Origin: Actinomycetota bacterium
Lineage (GTDB): Bacteria > Actinomycetota > Actinomycetes > Streptosporangiales > Streptosporangiaceae
Reading direction: 5' to 3'
DNA length: 64,000 nt
Assembly (NCBI GenBank): GCA_021324595.1
Contig: JAJPIV010000134.1
Span: 1 to 64,000 of the forward strand
Shown here: one piece after another, positions 9,768 through 18,511 of the stretch
Position numbering within the stretch: position 1 is the first letter of the stretch
Layout of the letters: each line of letters begins with the position of its first letter
The notes under the pieces: model-generated
Databases searched by the model: none
What the model saw: only the letters and a program-made list of their open reading frames with translations
Told to the model about the DNA's origin: nothing
Made by a program: the position numbers and the translations under genes

Positions 9768-11423
9768 ATGAACGTTCTCAGCCCGGGCGGCCGGCCCCGG
9801 CGGCCCGCCGGATCGCGCGGGCTGCGTGCCCTGACCGCGCTCCCGCTCGTCCTCGCGACCGCCACGGCATGCGTCTCGGCCACACCGGTTCCCGCCACGC
9901 CCGGCTCGTCCCCGGCGGGCTCGTCCCCCCAGCGCTCGTCCCCGCACCCGCAGCGCTCGTCCCCGCCCGGCTCGCGGGTGGCATCCGCTCCGGGCGCCAC
10001 GGCGTCGCCCCCGGGCAGTCCAGCCGCCACCGCCACCGCACTGCCCGTTCCGGCGGGGCTCGGCGGCAAGGACTGGACGGAGGTCAAGACCACCAGCAAG
10101 ATCGTCGCGCTCACCTTCGACGCGGGGGCCAACGCCGACGCGGTGGACAGCATCCTCGCCACGCTGACGGCGCAGCACGTCCCGGCGACGTTCTTCCTCA
10201 CCGGGCAGTTCGTCCGGAACTACCCGGCGAAGTCGGCCGCGATCGCCCGGGCCGGGGAGCGCATCGGCGACCACTCGGTCTCGCACCCGGACTTCACCAC
10301 CCTCACCGACGCCCAGATCCGCGCCCAGGTGCTCGATGCCCGCAACCAGATCCGGTCGGTGACCGGCGCGGACCCGTGGCCATGGTTCCGCTTCCCCTTC
10401 GGCGCGCGCGACGCGCGCACGATCTCGGCGGTGAACTCGACTGGGTTCGTGCCCATCCGGTGGACCGTCGACACGCTCGGCTGGGAGGGCACCTCGGGCG
10501 GCCAGACGGTTCAGACGGTGATCAACCGGGTGCTGGCCAACCTGCGTCCCGGCGAGATCGTCCTCATGCACTGCGGCTCGAACCCCGATGACCACAGCAC
10601 CCTCGACGCCGACGCGCTCCCGGCCGTGATCGCCGGCCTGAAGGCGCGCGGCTACTCGTTCGTCACCCTCGACGCGATGCTGGGGTACCGCGAGCTCACC
10701 GCCGACGGCGCGGTGCGCCCGTTCGGCGCGGCGTCATTCGGATCGCTCGCCGGCCGGCTGCCCGTGGGCGTCACCGCCGTCGGGATCGCCGCCGACCGGG
10801 CGACCGGCGGCTACTGGATCCTCAAGTCCAACGGCGGCGTGAACGACTTCAACGCGCCCTGGTCCGGCTCGCTGGCCGGCCAGCTGCCCCCGGGGGTGCG
10901 GGTGACCGGGTTCGCGGCGGGGCGAGGCGGCGGCTACTACGTGCTGACCTCCGACGGCGGCGTGCACGCCTTCGCGGCCCCGTTCTACGGGTCACTGGCC
11001 GGCCGGCTCGCCGCCGGCGTCAGCGCGGTGGGCATCGCGACCGACCCGGTGACCGGCGGCTACTGGGTCCTCAAGTCGAACGGCGGGGTGAACGAATTCA
11101 ACGCCCCCTGGAGCGGCTCGCTCATCGGCAAGGTGCCCGCCGGGGTGCGGGTGACCGGGATCGCGGCGGGGCGAGGCGGCGGATACTACGTGCTGACCTC
11201 CGACGGGGACGTCCACGCGTTCGGCGAGCCGTTCCGCGGGTCGGTGCTGGGCAGGCTCCCCGTCGGCGTCGCCGCGGTGGGCATCGCGGGCGACCCGGCG
11301 ACCGGGGGCTACTGGATCCTCAAGTCCGACGGGGGCGTCGAGAACTTCTACGCGCCATGGTGGGGCTCGCTGGCCGGGCATCTGGCCACCGGCCAGCGGG
11401 TGGCAGGCCTCGCCGGCCAGTAG
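9768..11423 (+). CDS. Exported NodB-family polysaccharide deacetylase with C-terminal repeat domain
   Basis: The ATG follows GAAGGAAG by a few bases, giving 551 residues. An N-terminal hydrophobic segment ending TATAC suggests export, possibly as a lipoprotein although the lipobox is weak. A Ser/Pro linker of about 65 residues leads to the NodB domain (about residues 105-320). That domain has all five CE4 motifs: TFDAG, HSVSH, RFPFGARD, DTLGWEG and IVLMHCG. The TFDAG variant keeps the first Asp, the catalytic base, and has Ala for the second, usually metal-binding, Asp. From residue 325 there are five 41-42-residue repeats and a partial sixth, probably a beta-propeller or wall-binding domain. 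The likely role is deacetylation of cell-wall glycan or another extracellular amino sugar polymer. Confidence 0.88.
   Translation: MNVLSPGGRPRRPAGSRGLRALTALPLVLATATACVSATPVPATPGSSPAGSSPQRSSPHPQRSSPPGSRVASAPGATASPPGSPAATATALPVPAGLGGKDWTEVKTTSKIVALTFDAGANADAVDSILATLTAQHVPATFFLTGQFVRNYPAKSAAIARAGERIGDHSVSHPDFTTLTDAQIRAQVLDARNQIRSVTGADPWPWFRFPFGARDARTISAVNSTGFVPIRWTVDTLGWEGTSGGQTVQTVINRVLANLRPGEIVLMHCGSNPDDHSTLDADALPAVIAGLKARGYSFVTLDAMLGYRELTADGAVRPFGAASFGSLAGRLPVGVTAVGIAADRATGGYWILKSNGGVNDFNAPWSGSLAGQLPPGVRVTGFAAGRGGGYYVLTSDGGVHAFAAPFYGSLAGRLAAGVSAVGIATDPVTGGYWVLKSNGGVNEFNAPWSGSLIGKVPAGVRVTGIAAGRGGGYYVLTSDGDVHAFGEPFRGSVLGRLPVGVAAVGIAGDPATGGYWILKSDGGVENFYAPWWGSLAGHLATGQRVAGLAGQ
10740..11420 (+). 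repeat. Five and a half tandem 41-42-residue repeats in the deacetylase
   Basis: Units begin at GSL/GSV codons at 10740, 10866, 10989, 11115 and 11238, with a partial unit at 11364. Each reads roughly GSLxGxLPxGVxxxGIA...GGYWxLxSxGGVxxFxAPxx. Odd and even units differ (GGYWILKSNGGV against GGYYVLTSDGG), so the real period is a pair of 83 residues (249 bases) with high DNA identity. This implies duplication of a two-unit block. Confidence 0.85.
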
Positions 11424-11520
11424 CGCCGCCGGGCGATGGCGGGAGGGCGGCGCGCCGCGAGCGGGGCGTGGGCGCGGTCACCCCGGCCATGCGCCTGGCG
11501 GGCCGCGATACCGTGCCTGG

Positions 11521-11574
11521 ATGACCGAACGCCATGAAAGCGCCATGTCCCCGGCCCCGCCCGCGGCAGGCTGA
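11521..11574 (+). CDS. Possible leaderless 17-codon upstream ORF
   Basis: A TACCGT box ends six bases before this ATG, the same geometry as the leaderless genes of the window. The frame encodes MTERHESAMSPAPPAAG and stops five bases before the GTG of the PIG-L-family gene. It may be a real leaderless micro-ORF that couples translation to the deacetylase, or the true 5' end of that transcript with no product of its own. No homology was recognised. Confidence 0.3.
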   Translation: MTERHESAMSPAPPAAG

Positions 11575-11579
11575 CCGCC

Positions 11580-12377
11580 GTGCGGACCGTCGTCGCCTTT
11601 CATGCGCACCCGGACGACGAGGCGCTGCTGACCGGCGGGACGCTGGCGATGCTGGCCGGGCAGGGCCACCGGGTGGTCATCGTCGTCGCCACGGACGGCG
11701 TCATCGGGCCGGCGGGAGCTCCGGACGCTAGCGTCCGCCTCGCCGAGCTCCGCGCGAGCGCCGCGGCCCTCGGGGCCGCCCGGGTGGTGCACCTCGGGTA
11801 TGCCGACAGCGGCCACGGCCCGGTGCTGCCCCCGGACCCGCCGGACCGGACCAGGTTCGCCCGGGCTGACCTTGAGGAGGCCGCGGGCCGCCTCGCCGGG
11901 CTGCTCCTTCAGGAGCGCGCCGACCTGCTGCTGACCTACGATGCGCGCGGCGGATACGGCCACCGGGACCACGTGAAGGTCCATCAGGTCGGTGCCAGGG
12001 CCGCCGAGCTGGCAGGCGGCGTCCGCGTGCTTCAGGCGACCGTCCCGCGGGAGCTGATCTGCCTGGCGCTGCGGCCGCTGCGGGCGCTCGGCGCGGTCCG
12101 GTTCGGCGCCGAGGAGGCCAGGTCCGCGTTCACCCCCAGGGCGGCGATCACGCACCGGGTGAACGTGCGCCGGTACGCGGCCGCCAAGCGGGCGGCGCTG
12201 GCCGCCCACCGGTCGCAGCTGACCGGACCCGGGCGGGCGGCGCGGCTCTTCCGGGTCCTCGCGCGCCTGCCGGTGCCGGTCTTCGCGCTCGTGCTCGGCT
12301 GCGAGTGGTTCGCCGAGGCCCGGGCCACGCCGCCGGCTGGCGGCCGCGTGCCGCGACGCGACGAGGGCCCGGGGTGA
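11580..12377 (+). CDS. PIG-L/LmbE family deacetylase
   Basis: The 265-residue protein begins with the family zinc motif HPDDE at residues 10-14 (AFHAHPDDEALL). It also holds the third-ligand region (GYGHRDHVKVH) expected in GlcNAc-PI de-N-acetylases, MshB and LmbE-like enzymes. These remove N-acetyl or similar acyl groups from small glycoconjugates. It is not clearly MshB: it lacks MshB-like context, and mycothiol genes elsewhere in the window are limited to mshD. There is no signal peptide. The C-terminus has a hydrophobic stretch (LPVPVFALVLGCEWF). The start is GTG with no strong ribosome site, which fits coupling to the short ORF just upstream. Confidence 0.8.
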   Translation: MRTVVAFHAHPDDEALLTGGTLAMLAGQGHRVVIVVATDGVIGPAGAPDASVRLAELRASAAALGAARVVHLGYADSGHGPVLPPDPPDRTRFARADLEEAAGRLAGLLLQERADLLLTYDARGGYGHRDHVKVHQVGARAAELAGGVRVLQATVPRELICLALRPLRALGAVRFGAEEARSAFTPRAAITHRVNVRRYAAAKRAALAAHRSQLTGPGRAARLFRVLARLPVPVFALVLGCEWFAEARATPPAGGRVPRRDEGPG

Positions 12378-12514
12378 CCGGGCGCCCGCGCCGGGGACGA
12401 CGCGCCAGGTGCCGGGCTGGCACCGGCGGCCCGGTGCGGCAGGGACTGCGGGCCGGGCCCGGCGCGGCACGGACTCCGCGCGATTCGCCCGCTGCGCACT
12501 GATCTGCCCCTTGG

Positions 12515-12543
12515 TTGGGCGACTCCCGGCGTGGCAATCTAGT
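12515..12543 (+). promoter_or_regulatory. Candidate sigma-70-type promoter for the SqdB-like gene
   Basis: TTGGGC and TCTAGT are separated by 17 bases. The start codon is about 125 bases downstream, leaving a moderate 5' leader. No other strong element is visible in the 290-base gap before the gene. Assignment rests on consensus likeness only. Confidence 0.3.
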
Positions 12544-12667
12544 GGGCAGGTAGACTAACCGCGCTCCGGGACGCCATGACCCGAACTGGCACAGTCTGGC
12601 TGGCTCCCGGCCGAGCGGTCCCGGCCGCGAGGCTCACCCGCACCAGCGCAACGTCACGGGAGTTGGA

Positions 12668-13882
12668 ATGCGCGTTCTGGTTCTAGGCGGCGACGGGTTC
12701 TGTGGTTGGCCCACGTCGTTGTACCTGTCGGACCGCGGCCACGACGTCACGATCCTGGACAACCTCAGCCGCCGGAACATCGACAACGAGCTCGAGGTCG
12801 AGTCGCTGACGCCCATCCGCCCGATCGGGGAGCGGCTGCGCGCCTGGAAGGAAACCTCCGGCCGCCAGATCGGCTTCATCAACCTGAACCTGGCCACCGA
12901 GTACGACCGCCTGGTGCGGGTGCTGCTGGACCTGCGGCCCGAGGCGATCGTCCACTTCGCCGAGCAGCGCGCGGCTCCATATTCGATGCGGACCACGCAC
13001 ACCAAGCGGTACACGGTCGACAACAATGTCCGGGCCACGCACAACCTGCTCGTCGCGCTGGTCGACACCGGAATCGACGCGGCACTCGCCCACCTGGGGA
13101 CGATGGGCGTGTACGGGTACGGCTGGTCCGGCAGCGCCCCGATCCCCGAGGGGTACCTGACCGTCAAGGTGCCCACCCCCGACGGTGACCTGGAGCGGGA
13201 GATCTTGCACCCGGCCAACCCCGGCTCGGTCTACCACATGACCAAGACCCTCGACCAGCTCATGTTCGCCTTCTACGCCAAGAACGACGGGCTGCGGATC
13301 ACCGACCTGCACCAGGGCATCGTGTGGGGCACGCAGACCGGCCAGACGATCAGGGACGAGCGGCTCATCAACCGGTTCGACTACGACGGCGACTACGGGA
13401 CCGTGCTGAACCGGTTCCTCATGCAGGCGGCCATCGGGCATCCGCTGACGGTCCACGGCTCCGGCGGCCAGACCCGCGCGTTCATCCACATCCGCGACAC
13501 GGTGCGGTGCATCGAGATCGCCATCATGAACCCGCCGCAGGCCGGATCACAGCCCATGGTGCTGAACCAGATCACCGAGACCCACCGGGTCGCCGACCTC
13601 GCCAAGATGATCAGTGAGATCACCGGGGTGCCGGTCGCGAACCTGCCCAACCCGCGGAACGAGGCCGACGAGAACGACCTGGTGGTTAAGAACGACCAGT
13701 TCCTCGCGCTGGGCCTGAACCCGACGACGCTCTCGAGCGGCCTGCTAGAGGAGGTCACCGAGGTCGCCGTCAGGTACAAGCACCGGGTCGACCCGACCAA
13801 GATCATCGCTCGGTCGGTGTGGCGCAAGGGAATGCAGGTCAGCGAGGACCTGCTGACCAAGCTCCCGGGGACCGCCGAATAG
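12668..13882 (+). CDS. SqdB/SQD1-like NAD-dependent sugar-nucleotide epimerase (UDP-sulfoquinovose synthase-like)
   Basis: The 404-residue protein is an extended short-chain dehydrogenase. It has an NAD site at the N-terminus ([10 protein letters not shown]), [20 protein letters not shown] at residues 143-150, EGYLTV, and the catalytic YHMTK (Y189, K193). The order and spacing match SQD1/SqdB, which makes UDP-sulfoquinovose from UDP-glucose and sulfite. Characterised SQD1 proteins read LGTMGEYG. Here the Glu is Val (V148), so sulfite chemistry is uncertain and a related dehydratase or epimerase activity is possible. No sulfolipid glycosyltransferase (SqdX-like) lies in the window. The ATG is preceded by GGGAGTTGGA. 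A dipeptidase gene starts nine bases after it, probably co-transcribed. Confidence 0.78.
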   Translation: MRVLVLGGDGFCGWPTSLYLSDRGHDVTILDNLSRRNIDNELEVESLTPIRPIGERLRAWKETSGRQIGFINLNLATEYDRLVRVLLDLRPEAIVHFAEQRAAPYSMRTTHTKRYTVDNNVRATHNLLVALVDTGIDAALAHLGTMGVYGYGWSGSAPIPEGYLTVKVPTPDGDLEREILHPANPGSVYHMTKTLDQLMFAFYAKNDGLRITDLHQGIVWGTQTGQTIRDERLINRFDYDGDYGTVLNRFLMQAAIGHPLTVHGSGGQTRAFIHIRDTVRCIEIAIMNPPQAGSQPMVLNQITETHRVADLAKMISEITGVPVANLPNPRNEADENDLVVKNDQFLALGLNPTTLSSGLLEEVTEVAVRYKHRVDPTKIIARSVWRKGMQVSEDLLTKLPGTAE

Positions 13883-13890
13883 GCAGGCCG

Positions 13891-15042
13891 GTGGCGGCGC
13901 ACTCCGGGCCCGCACGCGGTCGCCCGGGGGCGAGCCTTGACGCGGCCCGCGCCCTGCTGGCCAGGGCTCCGGTCTTCGACGGCCACAATGACCTGCCCTG
14001 GGCGCTCCGCGAGGGCGCCGAGGGCGATCCGGCCGAGGTCGACATCACGGCGAGCGTCCCGTTCACCCAGACCGACCTGCCCCGGCTGCGGGCCGGGGGC
14101 GTGGGCGCGCAGTTCTGGTCCGTCTACGTCCCCTCCGAGCTGGCTGGCGAGTCGGCCGTGGTGACCACCCTGGAGCAGATCGACCTCGTGCGCCGCCTCG
14201 CGGCCCGGCACGCGGCGCACCTGGAGATCGCGCGCACTGCCGCGGACGTCGAGCGGATCATCGCCTCCGGCCGGATCGCATCCCTGCTCGGGGCCGAGGG
14301 CGGGCACAGCATCGGCGGGTCGCTCGGGGTGCTCCGGGCGCTGCGCGCGCTCGGAGTGGGGTACCTGACGCTCACCCACAACCGGAACGTGCCGTGGGCC
14401 GACTCAGCGACCGACGAGCCCGGATGCGGCGGGCTGACCGCATTCGGCCGCGAGGTGGTCCGCGAGATGCAGCGGATCGGCATGCTCGTCGACCTGTCGC
14501 ACACGGCGCCGGCCACGATGCGCGACGCGCTGGCCGTCGCGTCGGCGCCGGTGATCTTCTCGCACTCCAGCGCCCGTGCGATCACCGATCATCCGCGGAA
14601 CGTCCCCGACGACGTGCTCGCCCGGCTCCGGGAGAACGGCGGGGTCGCGATGGTCACGTTCGTGCCGATGTTCATCTCGGCGGCGTGCCTGGAATGGGAA
14701 CTGCACGCGAAGGCGGAGGCGGGGCGGCGGGGCATCGACTACGGCGACCTGTCCAGGCGCGGCGAGCTCGCCGACTGGGCAGCGAGCCATCCGATGCCAC
14801 GGGCCACCGTCGCCGACGTCGCCGACCACGTCGAGCACGTCCGCCAGGTCGCGGGAGTGGACCACGTCGGGATCGGGGGCGACTTCGACGGGACGGGTGA
14901 GCTGCCGGCCGGCCTCGACGACGTGTCCTGCTACCCGGCGCTCATCGCGGAGCTGATCGAACGGGGCTGGAGCGAGGCCGACTGCGCGAAGCTGGCCAGC
15001 GGCAACATCCTGCGCGTCCTGCACGACGCCGGGCCGGCCTGA
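13891..15042 (+). CDS. Membrane dipeptidase family (M19) peptidase
   Basis: The GTG start gives 383 residues and avoids overlap with the upstream gene. M19 zinc-site motifs are in order: HND at residues 32-34 ([12 protein letters not shown]), [10 protein letters not shown] (bridging Glu), LSHTAP and FSHSSARAI (His ligands), and GIGGDFDG (Asp). Renal-dipeptidase-like enzymes hydrolyse dipeptides, often with D-residues at the C-terminal side. No signal peptide is seen, so it is probably cytosolic. It follows the SqdB-like gene closely. Whether the two share a pathway cannot be told, and the pairing may only be transcriptional. Confidence 0.9.
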   Translation: MAAHSGPARGRPGASLDAARALLARAPVFDGHNDLPWALREGAEGDPAEVDITASVPFTQTDLPRLRAGGVGAQFWSVYVPSELAGESAVVTTLEQIDLVRRLAARHAAHLEIARTAADVERIIASGRIASLLGAEGGHSIGGSLGVLRALRALGVGYLTLTHNRNVPWADSATDEPGCGGLTAFGREVVREMQRIGMLVDLSHTAPATMRDALAVASAPVIFSHSSARAITDHPRNVPDDVLARLRENGGVAMVTFVPMFISAACLEWELHAKAEAGRRGIDYGDLSRRGELADWAASHPMPRATVADVADHVEHVRQVAGVDHVGIGGDFDGTGELPAGLDDVSCYPALIAELIERGWSEADCAKLASGNILRVLHDAGPA

Positions 15043-15108
15043 GCCCGGCGCGGGGCGGTCCACGGCGCGCCCGCCCGCGCCGGCGCTCCCGCCGGGCCTT
15101 CCTGGCGG

Positions 15109-15114
15109 TAGCGT
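15109..15114 (+). promoter_or_regulatory. Candidate -10 box TAGCGT for leaderless ppx
   Basis: TAGCGT ends six bases before the GTG at 15121, with no ribosome site between. The hexamer and spacing are identical to those upstream of the MFS gene at 6641. Confidence 0.5.
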
Positions 15115-15120
15115 CGGTCT

Positions 15121-16059
15121 GTGCGGCTCGGTGTGCTGGACGTGGGGTCCAATACGGTGCATCTGCTGGTCGTGGACGCCCACCCGGGGGCGCGCCCGCT
15201 CCCGGCCTTCTCCCACAAGGAGGAGCTGCACCTGGCCGATCACATCGACGCGGAGGGCCGCCTGACGCCCCAGTGCGCCACCCGGCTGGCCGACGTCGTG
15301 GACGAGGCGATGCGGATCGCCGAGGACAAGGGGGTCCAGGAGCTGCTCGCGTTCGCGACCTCGGCGATCCGCGACGCGGCCAACGGCGACGAGGTCCTCG
15401 CCCGGCTGGAGGACCGGGCCGGGGTGCGGATCCAGGTGCTCTCCGGGACCCAGGAAGCGCGCCTTACGTTCCTGGCCGCGCGGCGCTGGTTCGGCTGGTC
15501 GTCCGGGCGGCTGCTGGTGCTCGACATCGGCGGCGGGTCACTGGAGATCGCCGCCGGCCTGGACGAGGATCCCCAGGTGGCGGTCTCGCTGCCGCTGGGA
15601 GCGAGCCGGCTGACCCGGGACTGGCTGACCGGCGATCCGCCGGACCGGGAGGAGGCCAGGCGGCTGCGCAAGCACGTGCGGGCCGAGATCGCCTCCGCGG
15701 CGAGCGCCGTGCGCTCCGCGGGCGTGCCGGACCACGCCGTCGCCACCTCGAAGACGTTCCGCCAGCTGGCCAGGATCGCGGGCGCTGCCCCGTCCAGCGA
15801 GGGCCCCTACGTCAAGCGGCTGCTGAGCCACGCCGCCACGGCCGAGCTCGCCGAGCGGCTGCCGCGGATGCCGGTCGCCGAGCGGGCCCGGCTGCCCGGT
15901 GTGTCCAGGCTGCGCGCGCGGCAGCTAGCCGCCGGCGCGATCGTGGCCGACGCGGCGATGGACCTGTTCGGCCTGCCCGAGCTGGAGATCTGCCCGTGGG
16001 CCTTGCGGGAGGGCGTGATCTTGCGCCGGATCGACAGCCTGGCCGTCACGCAGCACTGA
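15121..16059 (+). CDS. ppx: Ppx/GppA-family exopolyphosphatase or pppGpp phosphatase
   Basis: The 312-residue protein has the ASKHA fold motifs of the family: N-terminal phosphate-1 loop [38 protein letters not shown], and the phosphate-2 loop [11 protein letters not shown]. The short length without the C-terminal HD domain matches actinobacterial Ppx1 (Rv0496-like), which hydrolyses short-chain polyphosphate or (p)ppGpp-related substrates. The gene opens a stretch whose order resembles the Mycobacterium Rv0496-proC-hem region, though other genes are inserted here. The GTG start follows a leaderless-type box. Confidence 0.88.
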   Translation: MRLGVLDVGSNTVHLLVVDAHPGARPLPAFSHKEELHLADHIDAEGRLTPQCATRLADVVDEAMRIAEDKGVQELLAFATSAIRDAANGDEVLARLEDRAGVRIQVLSGTQEARLTFLAARRWFGWSSGRLLVLDIGGGSLEIAAGLDEDPQVAVSLPLGASRLTRDWLTGDPPDREEARRLRKHVRAEIASAASAVRSAGVPDHAVATSKTFRQLARIAGAAPSSEGPYVKRLLSHAATAELAERLPRMPVAERARLPGVSRLRARQLAAGAIVADAAMDLFGLPELEICPWALREGVILRRIDSLAVTQH

Positions 16060-16075
16060 GCCGCGGCTCGGTGGC

Positions 16076-17209
16076 TCAGCCGGCCGTGTCGTCCAGCCCG
16101 CGCGAGCCCGCCCCGGTGATGCCGGTGGGGTGCCGCGCCTCGTCGCCGGGGTGACGCAGGTCGTCGGTCGGGGGATCCGACGCCTGGTGCCGGGTGCCAT
16201 CGCCGAAGGCCTCCGCCGGGTCGCGGTGCCGCCCAGCCGACTGGGCCACGGCCCCCGGCCGGCCCAGCACCTGGGTAGCGGCCGGACGGCCGGGCTGGCC
16301 CGGCGCCGGACTGTCACCAGGGCCAGCCGGGCCGACTCCTCCCGGCTGGCCGGGGACATGCCGCCGCCCGTCCGCCACGCCGGGCTGGCGCTGGCCGCCG
16401 CGGTGCGGGTCGTGAGGCGCCGGCCGACCCTCGCCATTGCCCGCCTGAGCGCTCATCGCGCGGGTCACCTCGTCTTCGAGCGAGCCGCGGGCCGCCTCGC
16501 CGGCGACCAGGCTGGTCACCACGTCGCGGATCTCGGTGAGCCGGCGCACGGTCTCGGTGTGGCGCGAGATCAGCAGGTTGAGCCGGCGCTCGGCCCCCTC
16601 GTGGATGGCCGTGGCGCGGGCGGTCGCCTCATCGAGCTGCTGCTTCGCCTGGGCCATGGCCGCGGCCACGGTGCTCTCCGCGTGCTTGGTGGCCGCCGCG
16701 ACCGTCTGCTCGGCGCTGGCCTGCGCCGACGACAGCAGCTGCTCGGCCTCGCTCTTGGCGGCGCTCACCGAGCGCTCGGACTGCTCGGCGGCGGCCGCGA
16801 GCATCCGCTCGGCCTGCTCCTGGGCGTGGGCGCGGATCTGGTCGGTCTCGCGCTTGGTGTCGGCCCGGAGCTTGTCGGTCTCCTCCTTGGCCGCCTCGCG
16901 CAGCTGCGCGAGCTCGGCGGCGACCCGCTCCCGCTCGGCCTTGGCCTCGTCGGCGGCGAGCTTGAGGATCTGCCCGACGCGCTCGCTGATCTCCTCGTGC
17001 GCCGGGCGCGCCGCGGTCTCCCGGGCCTCGGCCAGCTCGGTCCGGAGCCGCTCGACCTCGGCCAGGCTCTGCGAGAGCCGTCCCTCGAGCTCGCGTACCT
17101 GCTGGTTCCGCCAGGCGACGTACTCATCGACCTGCTGGCGGTTGTAGCCGCGGACCTCCCGTTCCCACTGGATCGCCCCGTCGGTGAGGAACTCGGTCTG
17201 CTCGCTCAT
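16076..17209 (-). CDS. DivIVA-like coiled-coil protein with disordered C-terminus
   Basis: The 377-residue protein starts with a DivIVA-like membrane-targeting pattern (REVRGYNRQQVDEYVAWRN). A long Ala/Glu/Lys heptad coiled coil follows from about residue 35 to 245. Its inner part (SEAEQLLSSAQASAEQTVAA) is like the filament-forming polar-growth proteins of actinomycetes. The last 115 residues are Gly/Pro/Arg/His-rich and probably disordered. A cytoskeletal or cell-pole scaffold role is inferred from the coiled coil, but it is shorter than Scy or FilP and no partner is adjacent. It is transcribed toward ppx (convergent) and shares its upstream region with the gamma-carbonic anhydrase gene. Confidence 0.75.
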   Translation of the reverse strand: MSEQTEFLTDGAIQWEREVRGYNRQQVDEYVAWRNQQVRELEGRLSQSLAEVERLRTELAEARETAARPAHEEISERVGQILKLAADEAKAERERVAAELAQLREAAKEETDKLRADTKRETDQIRAHAQEQAERMLAAAAEQSERSVSAAKSEAEQLLSSAQASAEQTVAAATKHAESTVAAAMAQAKQQLDEATARATAIHEGAERRLNLLISRHTETVRRLTEIRDVVTSLVAGEAARGSLEDEVTRAMSAQAGNGEGRPAPHDPHRGGQRQPGVADGRRHVPGQPGGVGPAGPGDSPAPGQPGRPAATQVLGRPGAVAQSAGRHRDPAEAFGDGTRHQASDPPTDDLRHPGDEARHPTGITGAGSRGLDDTAG

Positions 17210-17599
17210 GGGTCACCCGTCACATGAGGTCGGGGCAGCTCCCGGGACACGGCCACGCTCAGGGTTCCCTGGGCCGTCGGCGAGCCGGGCCTGCGAGTCG
17301 GTTGGGGGGCCGACGGCGCGCGAGGCAGGCCGGGGAGGCCCACCCGAGCGCGGCCGTCGCGCGGTGAACGTGATGACTCTTGCCCGGACGGAGGGGCCTC
17401 GCAACCGAAACAGCGGATTATCCCAATTTGCGTGTTTCAACGGGCCGGTCACCGCGAACCGGAGCGGGACCGGCAGGCACGACCGCGGGACGGGCACGCG
17501 CGGGGCCGCGGGCGGGGGGCGGGACGGTCTGGGATGATCGGAGCCGGCGGCGAGGGCACGGCGCGAGGCCGCGGGGGCGCCGGGCGCGCGGGAGGGCAG
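17210..17599. other. Divergent intergenic region with a low-GC island
   Basis: About 390 bases lie between the divergent DivIVA-like and gamma-carbonic-anhydrase genes. Most is GC-rich. A stretch at about 17398-17445 is clearly lower in GC and contains GGATTATCC, a near-palindrome whose complement carries GATAAT, a good -10 for the leftward gene. I could not place a matching -35. An upstream in-frame ATG at 17534 for the rightward gene is possible but has no ribosome site. Confidence 0.35.
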
Positions 17600-18226
17600 A
17601 TGACGGTCAGGGGCGGCCAGGTGGGCGCGCTGGACGGCGCCGCGCCATCGGTCCACCCCGGGGCATGGATCGCCCCGGGGGCGGTCGTGATCGGCCGGGT
17701 GACCATCGGCCGCGGGTCGAGCGTCTGGTACGGCAGCGTGCTGCGCGCCGATGACGATGAGATCTGGATCGGCGAGGAGTGCAACGTCCAGGACCTGTGC
17801 TGCGTGCACGTCGACGCCGGCGAGCCCGCGCTGCTGGAGTCCGGGGTCAGCATCGGCCATCACGCGACCGTGCACGGCGCGCTGCTGGAGTCCGGCTCGG
17901 TGGTCGGCATGGGCGCGATAGTGCTTGGTGGCGCGCGGATCGGCGCGGGCGCGCTGGTGGCGGCGGGCGCGGTCGTGCCGCCGGGCGCGCGGGTGCCAGG
18001 CGGGGTGCTGGTGGCCGGGGTGCCCGCGAGGATCGTCCGGGAGCTCACCGACGCGGACCGGGAGCGGCTATCCGGAATGGCCCGGCGGTACGCCGCGCGG
18101 GCGGGCCGGCACCGCGCAGCGCGCTGGGAAGCTCACCGCCCCGGTGGTGATCCCGGCCCGGGTGGGGATCCCGGCCCGGGTGGGGATCCCGGCCCGGGTG
18201 GTGATCCCGGCCAGCCAGCTGGGTAG
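17600..18226 (+). CDS. Gamma-carbonic anhydrase family hexapeptide-repeat protein
   Basis: The ATG with GGAGGG just upstream gives 208 residues. The left-handed beta-helix hexapeptide pattern runs through about residues 10-140 (AWIAPGAVVIGRVTIGRGSSVWYGSVLRAD). Metal-ligand positions of the gamma class are present: VHVD near residue 73 and GHHATVHG, where two His follow in the next turn. Family members are zinc or iron carbonic anhydrases (CO2 to bicarbonate) or acyltransferase-like relatives. The last 28 residues are a low-complexity GGDPGP repeat not seen in typical family members. A conserved small ORF follows about 100 bases downstream. Confidence 0.85.
   Translation: MTVRGGQVGALDGAAPSVHPGAWIAPGAVVIGRVTIGRGSSVWYGSVLRADDDEIWIGEECNVQDLCCVHVDAGEPALLESGVSIGHHATVHGALLESGSVVGMGAIVLGGARIGAGALVAAGAVVPPGARVPGGVLVAGVPARIVRELTDADRERLSGMARRYAARAGRHRAARWEAHRPGGDPGPGGDPGPGGDPGPGGDPGQPAG
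18143..18214 (+). repeat. Four 18-bp tandem repeats coding GGDPGP at the protein C-terminus
   Basis: Four near-identical 18-mers start at 18143, 18161, 18179 and 18197. Units one and four begin GGTGGTGATCCC and the middle two GGTGGGGATCCC. They are in frame and encode GGDPGP four times just before the stop. The array probably expanded by slippage and may vary between strains. Confidence 0.9.
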
Positions 18227-18325
18227 CGAGAAATGGTCCGGATGGGTCATGCGGCACCTGGCAGGGCCGCAATAGCCTGAGCGTGAGGCTGTCGCACGCG
18301 GGCCCGGCGACGGAAAGGTGGAGCG

Positions 18326-18511
18326 ATGCGGGGCGGCTTTGACGAGCGCGTTCACGACGCCGTGGCGCTCGCCGAGATCGACCTGTACTCCAATGTGCTC
18401 AGCGCCGCCGCCGCAGCCGACCGGCGGCTCACCGACGAGGAGCTGGACATCGCGCTGGGCCTGGACAGGGTGCCCGGCCCCAAGGGGCGGCCGGCCGCCG
18501 CCCCGGCCTGA
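18326..18511 (+). CDS. Conserved-looking small acidic/helical protein
   Basis: The 61-residue protein is rich in Ala and Asp. It has a helical N-terminal half (FDERVHDAVALAEIDLYSNV) and a second helix with RRLTDEELDIALGL, then a Gly/Pro/Ala tail. An AAAGGTGGAG ribosome site precedes the ATG, and coding bias is normal. The stop codon TGA abuts the stop of convergent mshD, so the junction reads TGATCA. I do not recognise a domain. The DEELDxALGL motif resembles small actinobacterial hypothetical proteins of this length. Function is unknown. Confidence 0.6.
   Translation: MRGGFDERVHDAVALAEIDLYSNVLSAAAAADRRLTDEELDIALGLDRVPGPKGRPAAAPA

Noticed and set aside
11580-12377. Calling the PIG-L gene mshB because mshD is in the window
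   Set aside because: The family fold is shared by many deacetylases, and sequence features specific to MshB could not be confirmed by eye.
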